Shown here piece by piece: positions 58,627 through 64,000 of a DNA stretch of 64,000 nt; the stretch's first letter is position 1; each line of letters begins with the position of its first letter. Under the pieces are notes generated by a model, which was not told the DNA's origin, did not search any database, and saw only the letters and a program-made list of their open reading frames with translations. The DNA is from JANOMH01 sp031422295 (GTDB lineage: Bacteria > Pseudomonadota > Alphaproteobacteria > Rhodobacterales > Rhodobacteraceae). The position numbers were made by a program, and so were the translations under genes. The stretch spans positions 62,001 through 126,000 of the forward strand of contig JANOQM010000099.1 in assembly GCA_031422295.1 (NCBI GenBank), in the 5' to 3' direction.

Positions 58627-59664
58627 ATGTCTGCTGAAAAAACCATCCTGCGGGCCCTGAAGGGCGAGGTTTTACCGACGCCGCCGATCTGGATGATGCG
58701 GCAGGCCGGGCGATATCTGCCGGAATACAAGGCGACGCGGGCACAGGCCGGGGATTTTCTGTCCTTGTGCTATAACTCCGAACTGGCCGCCGAGGTAACG
58801 TTGCAACCGATCCGGCGCTATGGCTTTGATGCAGCGATCCTGTTTGCCGATATTCTGCTGTTACCCCAAGCACTTGGCATGGATTTGTGGTTTGAAACCG
58901 GCGAGGGGCCACGGCTGTCTACCGTCACAACGCAGGCTGAACTGGCGGCGTTAAAGCCTGCGGATGCGATCCATGACCACCTTGCGCCGATCTATCAGAC
59001 GGTCCGGATTTTGGCCAAGGAACTGCCCCAGCAGACCACGCTGATCGGATTTGCGGGGGCCCCTTGGACTGTGGCCAGCTATATGATTGCCGGGCATGGC
59101 ACCACGGATCAGGGGCCTGCCCATGCGTTGAAATCTGAAAATCGCGCGGTATTTGAAGGGATTATTGACCTGCTGGTCGATGCAACCGTGGAATATTTGT
59201 CGATGCAGGTGCAGGCTGGCGCCGAAGTAGTCAAGATTTTCGACAGCTGGGCAGGGACACTGCAAGGCGCTGATTTCAATGACTTTTCACTGGAACCGAT
59301 GCGCCGGATTACCGCCGCCGTCAAAGCCCGCCATTCCGGTATTCCGGTCATCGCGTTTCCGCGCGGGGCCGGGCCGCGCTATCAGGGCGTGCATGCCGCG
59401 ACCGGGGCTGACTGCGTGGCTTTGGATGATGGGGTAAGTGCGGATTGGGCCGCCGCACATGTGCAAAAAGACGGCTGCGTGCAGGGCAATCTGGCGTCAC
59501 GCCATATGGTGACGGGAGGAGCGGCATTGGTGGCCGAGACCCGCGCGATCGTGCAAGCCTTTGGTAAGGGTCCACATATTTTTAACCTCGGCCATGGTAT
59601 TACGCCGGATGCCGATCCCGCCAATGTGCAGCTGATGATTGATACGGTCAGGGGCGATCTGTAA
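58627..59664 (+). CDS. hemE: Uroporphyrinogen decarboxylase
   Basis: A 345-residue HemE converting uroporphyrinogen III to coproporphyrinogen III. The signature PPIWMMRQAGRYLPEY, the FADIL strand, GFAGAPWTVASYM and FPRGAG are present. AAAGGAG precedes the ATG. Its product is used by HemF, also in this window at 60431. Confidence 0.93.
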   Translation: MSAEKTILRALKGEVLPTPPIWMMRQAGRYLPEYKATRAQAGDFLSLCYNSELAAEVTLQPIRRYGFDAAILFADILLLPQALGMDLWFETGEGPRLSTVTTQAELAALKPADAIHDHLAPIYQTVRILAKELPQQTTLIGFAGAPWTVASYMIAGHGTTDQGPAHALKSENRAVFEGIIDLLVDATVEYLSMQVQAGAEVVKIFDSWAGTLQGADFNDFSLEPMRRITAAVKARHSGIPVIAFPRGAGPRYQGVHAATGADCVALDDGVSADWAAAHVQKDGCVQGNLASRHMVTGGAALVAETRAIVQAFGKGPHIFNLGHGITPDADPANVQLMIDTVRGDL

Positions 59665-59727
59665 GGTTTTCGGCCTGAACCTGCAGGAATATCCGATCAG
59701 AACCGGCTGAAAATGGCCGGAAAACCG

Positions 59728-59762
59728 CCCCCGTTGGGCCGTCGAATCGGCCCGGAAGGGGG
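59728..59762. terminator. Hairpin at the convergent end of hemE and the LysE-type gene
   Basis: CCCCC-GTT-GGGCCG with CGGCCC-GGAA-GGGGG around a TCGAAT loop forms a two-part GC stem. It lacks a T-run on either side, so its termination strength is uncertain. Its place between converging genes supports a terminator role. Confidence 0.5.
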
Positions 59763-59802
59763 TATCTGCAAGGTTTCAACCCTAAACCTTACAGACCGCG
59801 TT

Positions 59803-60429
59803 TCAGCGGGTTTTCCATGCGAACCAAACCGCGACGGCTGCCAAAGCGACGGCCAGCCCGCGCCGGACCATCCGGCTGCGTCGCGCATCGCCCAGCAGGG
59901 ATTGCGCGGTCCCTGCCGCTGCTACGATGGCGGCATGGATGCCGGTCGCAACGACGACATAGACGGCTGACAGGATCAGGGTTTGCGCCAGAACCTGCCC
60001 TGCCGGACTGATGAAACCCGGCAAGACGGCGATATAGAATACCGCCGCCTTGGGGTTCAACAGATTGGTGATCACGCCACGCCGGAAATACTGCCCCAGT
60101 GACGATCCGAGGGCGGCAAGGTCTGTCCCTGCTGCGGCGTCGCGCCAGCCGTCCCATGCCAACCAAAGCAGATAGGCCACCCCGGCCCAGCGCAGGGATT
60201 GATACAGCAATGGCGAGGCGTTGATTACTGTCGCAAGCCCGAGCGCCGCAATTCCACCGACAATCGCCAGCCCCAGTGCGACCCCCGCCACTGCCGCAGA
60301 ACCGGGTTTGCGCCCGTCGGTCGCAGCAACGACGGCAAGGTAGACCATATTCGGGCCGGGGGTGATTTCGATCAGGACCGAGGTTGCGAAAAAACCAGCC
60401 AATGCTTCCCATGGCAGGCCAGCGAGCAT
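59803..60429 (-). CDS. LysE/RhtB-family amino-acid exporter
   Basis: A 208-residue inner-membrane protein with six hydrophobic segments and the family start ITPGPNMVYLAVVAATDGRK. These proteins export amino acids or related small molecules. The substrate is unknown. It lies 1 bp after hemF on the same strand and is probably co-transcribed with it. Confidence 0.85.
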   Translation of the reverse strand: MLAGLPWEALAGFFATSVLIEITPGPNMVYLAVVAATDGRKPGSAAVAGVALGLAIVGGIAALGLATVINASPLLYQSLRWAGVAYLLWLAWDGWRDAAAGTDLAALGSSLGQYFRRGVITNLLNPKAAVFYIAVLPGFISPAGQVLAQTLILSAVYVVVATGIHAAIVAAAGTAQSLLGDARRSRMVRRGLAVALAAVAVWFAWKTR

Positions 60430-60430
60430 G

Positions 60431-61324
60431 TCAGACCCACTTGGCCAAAGGCGGCAGGCTCATCAGCACGGCATTGGCGTCATGCCCGGTTTCCAGCCCG
60501 AATTTGGTGCCCCGGTCATAGACCAGATTATATTCGGCATACAGGCCCCGGTGGATCAGCTGGGTGTCTTTGTCGGCCTCGGTCCACGGTGTATCACGCC
60601 GCTTTTCGACCAAGGGCACATAGGCGGGGATCAAGGCGCGGCCGATGTCTTGGGTCAGTTTGAAATCCTGTTCCCAATGGCCGGTGCAATGGTCATCCAT
60701 GAAGATGCCGCCGACGCCGCGTGCCCGATTGCGGTGCGGAATGTAGAAATATTCGTCTGCCCATAACTTGAGGCGGGGATAGAGGTCGGCCCCATGCGGT
60801 GCGAGGTGCTGTTCCTGTTGGGCGTGGAAATGTGCTGTGTCTTCGGCATATTCGATGCAGGGGTTCAGATCGGACCCGCCGCCGAACCACCAGGCACCAG
60901 GGGTCCAGAACATTCGGGTGTTCATGTGGACGGCGGGGGCATGCGGATTTTGCAGGTGGGCCACAAGGGATATGCCAGCCGCCCAAAAGCGCGGATCGTC
61001 GGCCATGCCGGGCACCCCGCGTGCGGCCATCGCCTTTTGGGCCCGGGGGGCCAGCCTGCCGTAAACTGTGGATATATTGACGCCCACCTTTTCAAACACC
61101 CGCCCGCCGCGCATCACCGACATCAGGCCGCCACCTGCGTCTGAGCTGTCGTCCGAGTGGCGTTTGGTTTGGGTGATCGCGAACCGTCCGGCGGGCAGAT
61201 GCGCAGTGGGGCCTGTGGTTTGGGTATCTTCAAGCTGTTCAAAAGCCGTCACAATGTCATCGCGCAGGGTGCGGAACCATGCGGCGGCCCTGACCTTTTC
61301 AGTCTCAAACATCCCCGTCGTCAT
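60431..61324 (-). CDS. hemF: Oxygen-dependent coproporphyrinogen III oxidase
   Basis: A 297-residue aerobic HemF that decarboxylates coproporphyrinogen III. FEKVGVNISTVYG, HMNTRMFWTPGAWWFGGGSDLNP (split at about residues 132-155), HRNRARGVGGIFMDD and EYNLVYDRGTKFGLETG are diagnostic. A second ATG four codons in is an alternative start. Together with hemC and hemE it gives a small haem gene group. Confidence 0.93.
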   Translation of the reverse strand: MTTGMFETEKVRAAAWFRTLRDDIVTAFEQLEDTQTTGPTAHLPAGRFAITQTKRHSDDSSDAGGGLMSVMRGGRVFEKVGVNISTVYGRLAPRAQKAMAARGVPGMADDPRFWAAGISLVAHLQNPHAPAVHMNTRMFWTPGAWWFGGGSDLNPCIEYAEDTAHFHAQQEQHLAPHGADLYPRLKLWADEYFYIPHRNRARGVGGIFMDDHCTGHWEQDFKLTQDIGRALIPAYVPLVEKRRDTPWTEADKDTQLIHRGLYAEYNLVYDRGTKFGLETGHDANAVLMSLPPLAKWV

Positions 61325-61408
61325 CGGCCACGAACCTTTGTTATTGCCTATCCGGCTGACCTAGCATTGATTGTCAGGCATCGCCACCTTGTCCAAGGAT
61401 CCCTGCCC

Positions 61409-61792
61409 ATGCGCCGTGCCCTTTTGTTGATCCCACTTTTCCTTGCTGCCTGCGAAACCCCGCGCGAGGCCTGTATCAGCGGGGCGAACCGCGAATTGCG
61501 CACGATAAATGCGTTGATTGACGAGACCCGGGGTAATCTGGCCCGTGGCTATGCCATCGGGGTCCGGCAAGAAGTGCGCACGATTTCCGAGACATGCCGG
61601 ACCGAAAGCCCGGAAGGGATCATTACCACATTCCCCTGCGACCGGACCGAGATTGTCGATGTCAGCGAACCCGTCGCGGTGGACCTGAATGCCGAACGGG
61701 CCAAGCTGGAGTCGTTGTTGCAACGCCAGTTCCAGATGCAAAGCCAGTCACAGGCGGTGATTGCGCAATGTCAGACATTGCCGGACGAATAG
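61409..61792 (+). CDS. Small lipoprotein of unknown function
   Basis: A 127-residue protein with a lipoprotein signal (MRRALLLIPLFLAAC; lipobox LAAC, lipidated C15). The mature part is hydrophilic with a helical C-terminus (AERAKLESLLQRQFQMQSQS) and several cysteines. No family is recognised with certainty. It is divergent from hemF, and its stop abuts the aldo-keto reductase gene. Membrane anchoring is supported; function is not. Confidence 0.75.
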   Translation: MRRALLLIPLFLAACETPREACISGANRELRTINALIDETRGNLARGYAIGVRQEVRTISETCRTESPEGIITTFPCDRTEIVDVSEPVAVDLNAERAKLESLLQRQFQMQSQSQAVIAQCQTLPDE

Positions 61793-62824
61793 CTACAGGT
61801 CCACCGGGCTGGGGTTGCGGTTGCGAAACTCGGCCTGGTGCCAGTGCGGATAGGGCAGCGGGCTGCGGCTGGCCCGATCGAGCCGTTTGACCTGATCGGG
61901 GGTCAGCGCCCAGCCGGTGGCCCCCAGATTTTCGCGCAATTGCGCAGCGTTGCGCGCGCCAATGATGACGGTCGCCACGCTGGGCCGGTGCAGCACCCAG
62001 TTCAGCGCGATCTGCGGCACGGTTTTGCCGGTTTCAGCCGCCAGCGCGTCCAGAACATCCATCACCGCATAGAATTTGTCATCGGCCACCGGCGGGGCGG
62101 ATGTTCCGTGTTGTGCGGCCCGCGAAGTGCCATCAATCGGCTGGCTGCGCCGGTATTTGCCGGACAGGCGGCCCCAGCCAAGGGGGCTCCAGACCACGGC
62201 ACCGACGCCTTGGTCCAGTGCCAAGGGCATCAGATCCCATTCGTAATCCCGGCCCAGCAACGAATAATAGGCCTGATGGGCGCAGTGCCGGTTGATCCCG
62301 AGCCGGTCAGAGGTGGCCAGTGATTTCATCATGTGCCAGCCCGAGAAATTTGACCCGCCGGTGTAGCGGATTTTACCTGCGGTGATCAGGTCGTCAAGCG
62401 TGCGCAGGGTTTCCTCTTGCGGGGTCAGTGCGTCAAAGCCGTGCAGTTGAAACAGGTCGATGTAATCGGTCCCCAGCCGGGTTAGTGAGGCGTCAACCGC
62501 ATTGATCAGCCAGTGCCGCGATGACCCCACCTGATTCGGCCCGTCGCCCATGGCAAAGGTGGCTTTGGTTGAAATCAGTACCTTGTCACGCCGCCCTTTG
62601 ACTGCCGCCCCAAGGATTTCTTCGGCCATGCCTGCGGAATAGACATCGGCGCTGTCGAACATGGTGAGCCCGGCATCCAGACAGATATCAACCAGGGCGC
62701 GGGCCTCGGCCACATCGGTGGCCCCCCAGGGTTTGAAAAATGCAGTGCCGCCGCCGAATGTGCCTGTGCCAAGGGTCAGGACCGGGACCATCAGGCCGGA
62801 ATGTCCAAGGCGTCGGTTTTCCAT
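61793..62824 (-). CDS. Aldo/keto reductase
   Basis: A 343-residue AKR of the Tas/YajO-like group with the typical start RLGHSGLMVPVLTLGTGTFGG, the catalytic set in FDSADVYSAGMAEEILG, and YTGGSNFSGW, plus the NADPH-binding C-terminal VIIGARNAAQL. Substrate is unknown. It shares a strand with the SDR gene 10 bp upstream and may be co-transcribed. Confidence 0.85.
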   Translation of the reverse strand: MENRRLGHSGLMVPVLTLGTGTFGGGTAFFKPWGATDVAEARALVDICLDAGLTMFDSADVYSAGMAEEILGAAVKGRRDKVLISTKATFAMGDGPNQVGSSRHWLINAVDASLTRLGTDYIDLFQLHGFDALTPQEETLRTLDDLITAGKIRYTGGSNFSGWHMMKSLATSDRLGINRHCAHQAYYSLLGRDYEWDLMPLALDQGVGAVVWSPLGWGRLSGKYRRSQPIDGTSRAAQHGTSAPPVADDKFYAVMDVLDALAAETGKTVPQIALNWVLHRPSVATVIIGARNAAQLRENLGATGWALTPDQVKRLDRASRSPLPYPHWHQAEFRNRNPSPVDL

Positions 62825-62834
62825 GCAATAGTCC

Positions 62835-63638
62835 TTAATGAATGGCAGCCGAGGCCGGGTCGATCAGGGTGCGGCCACCATCAACGGTCATGATTTGCCC
62901 GGTGACAAAGCTGGCGGCATCCGAGGCCAGATATTGCACGGCGTCGGACACTTCGCCCGGGCTGGCGATGCGGCCAAGTGGGGTATGCGCCAGAATATCG
63001 TCGCGTAGCGCGTCATCACTGCGCAGGGCGTCCTTCAATGCATCGCTCATCACTGAGCCAAAGGCCACGGCATTAACCCTGATCCGTTTAGGCGCGAGGG
63101 CCACGGCCAGGGCGCGGGTCATCTGGTCAAGTGCGGCCATGCTGATGGAATAGCCCAGCAGGTCAGGATGGGCGCGGCGGGCGGCTATAGAGGACAGGTT
63201 GATGATTGACCCCAATGGCCCGTCTTCGGACCCGGCCCCCTGTTTGATCATCCGTTTGGCGGTGGCCTGCGACAGGTCCAGTGCGGCGAACAGGTTTTGA
63301 TCGAGCAGGGATTCGACCGACGTATCATCGGGGTCAAACGGATCGGTGGGCATGATCTGGCGGGCGGCATTGACCAGAATATCGATCCGGTCAAACGCAT
63401 CGGCGGTGAAAGACAGCAGATTGGTGATCGTCAGTTTCTGGCGCAAATCGCCTGCGAACATCCGCGCGGGGCTGGTATCGGTGCATAACTGCCCGATTTC
63501 GCGGGTCAATGCCGCCTCGTCCATATCAACAAACACGACATTGGCCCCGGCATCGACAAACTGCCGCGCGATGGCCAGCCCGACGCCGCGTGCCGCCCCG
63601 GTGACAATGGCGGTTTTACCGGCGATGGAAAAGGACAT
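62835..63638 (-). CDS. SDR-family oxidoreductase with atypical YxxxM active site
   Basis: A 267-residue short-chain dehydrogenase. The cofactor loop is VTGAARGVGLAIAR and the VNAARQ segment replaces NNAG. The expected YxxxK reads Y163-SIS-M167, so the lysine is absent. The late loop NAVAFGSVMSDALKDAL is also unusual. This variant looks familiar from Rhodobacterales SDRs, so it may be a conserved subfamily rather than decay. Confidence 0.8.
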   Translation of the reverse strand: MSFSIAGKTAIVTGAARGVGLAIARQFVDAGANVVFVDMDEAALTREIGQLCTDTSPARMFAGDLRQKLTITNLLSFTADAFDRIDILVNAARQIMPTDPFDPDDTSVESLLDQNLFAALDLSQATAKRMIKQGAGSEDGPLGSIINLSSIAARRAHPDLLGYSISMAALDQMTRALAVALAPKRIRVNAVAFGSVMSDALKDALRSDDALRDDILAHTPLGRIASPGEVSDAVQYLASDAASFVTGQIMTVDGGRTLIDPASAAIH

Positions 63639-63671
63639 GGGTGCGCTCCTGTCAGAACCGTTAGGGCCTGT

Positions 63672-64000
63672 TTAGCGGATTGGGCGGGCTGCGTGAAAGA
63701 TTTTGAACGCCGCATCGCCGCCTGCCTCATCGACTGTGCGGAAACTCGCCCGTAATGCCGCCTCGTAGGGCAGGTGCCGGTTGGCCACCATCCACAGATG
63801 CCCGCCGGGCGCCAGCATGCGTTGCGCCGCGGTGATAAAGGCGCGACCGATGGCGGGATCGGCCTTGGACGTGGTGTGAAACGGCGGGTTCATCAGGATT
63901 GCGTCATAGGCAGCACTGGGTTTGTGGGTGTTCACATCGGCCCAGAGGAATTTGGCGCGGGGGTCACGGATGTTCTGGGCGGCACAATCCAGCGCTAATT
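63672..64000 (-). CDS. RsmC-like class I methyltransferase, C-terminal part (start outside window)
   Basis: The C-terminal 108 residues of a SAM-dependent methyltransferase running to the window edge. The NPPFH motif in AILMNPPFHTTSKADP identifies an N6-adenine/guanine-N2 methyltransferase fold, and MLAPGGHLWMVANRHLPYE resembles RsmC/RlmG (16S or 23S rRNA m2G). The 5' end and domain order are not available. Confidence 0.75.
   Translation of the reverse strand, partial: LALDCAAQNIRDPRAKFLWADVNTHKPSAAYDAILMNPPFHTTSKADPAIGRAFITAAQRMLAPGGHLWMVANRHLPYEAALRASFRTVDEAGGDAAFKIFHAARPIR

Noticed and set aside
1..64000. CRISPR arrays
   Set aside because: No series of short direct repeats with regular unique spacers was seen; the repeated dyads are intergenic palindromes of irregular spacing.

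Overview
The window is a high-GC (about 60%) stretch of an alphaproteobacterial chromosome, almost certainly Rhodobacterales (roseobacter-type). This rests on the gene content (Tpa/TauR/Xsc taurine genes with SoeABC, PuuD-type urate hydroxylase, GguC/AraD1, DUF2793), on gene-end overlaps of the ATGA/TGATG type, and on two dispersed intergenic repeat families (one with GCCTCCGGCGGGGATATTT, one with GTGGGTTnnAACCCAC). It is mostly metabolic, but two foreign defence modules and one decayed island interrupt it.

Layout. (1) 1-3510: sugar-acid dehydratase (IlvD/Edd, cut by the window edge) and AraD1/GguC, divergent from a LysR regulator. (2) 3587-20000: a full taurine dissimilation cluster: Tpa, TauR, Xsc, TauE, Pta, AckA, SoeABC. 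Taurine nitrogen goes to alanine, carbon to acetyl-phosphate/acetyl-CoA, and sulfite is exported or oxidised to sulfate. A type II restriction-modification pair resembling NgoMIV (5141-6963) plus an orphan BrnA-like gene sits between tpa and tauR. An AT-rich reverse transcriptase-TIR fusion with a recognisable retron ncRNA (9028-10661) sits between tauR and xsc. Direct repeats of the TauR type with a 22-23 bp period survive before tpa, tauR and xsc. (3) 20061-31414: an IclR-controlled ABC sugar importer and a De Ley-Doudoroff type galactose/beta-galactoside operon (GH42, GalM, lactonase, DgoK, DgoA, SDR) that lacks its own galactonate dehydratase. (4) 31590-36717: urate-to-glyoxylate genes (PuuD, UraH, PuuE-UraD fusion, UglY, AllA). 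(5) 36910-39283: a bd/CIO-type quinol oxidase. (6) 39274-44874: dTDP-rhamnose genes rfbCBDA with a DUF2793 tail-fibre-like gene in the middle. (7) 44937-53670: an enolase-superfamily dehydratase, a two-component system, and a divergent RbsABC-like sugar transporter with a second SMP-30 lactonase. (8) 53690-56025: a decayed island of IS3 remnant, broken rpmC and rplP copies, a HigBA/RelE-type toxin-antitoxin pair and small unknown genes, ending at tRNA-Met. (9) 56170-64000: FAD-linked oxidase, hemC/hemE/hemF, LysE exporter, lipoprotein, aldo-keto reductase, SDR and a partial RsmC-like methyltransferase.

The most interesting system is the retron. It has the NAxxH, YADD and VTG motifs of retron reverse transcriptases, a C-terminal TIR domain with a candidate catalytic glutamate, and a 10-bp perfect a1/a2-type inverted repeat (9028-9037 and 9155-9164) that ends six bases before the TTG start codon and contains the likely Shine-Dalgarno sequence.
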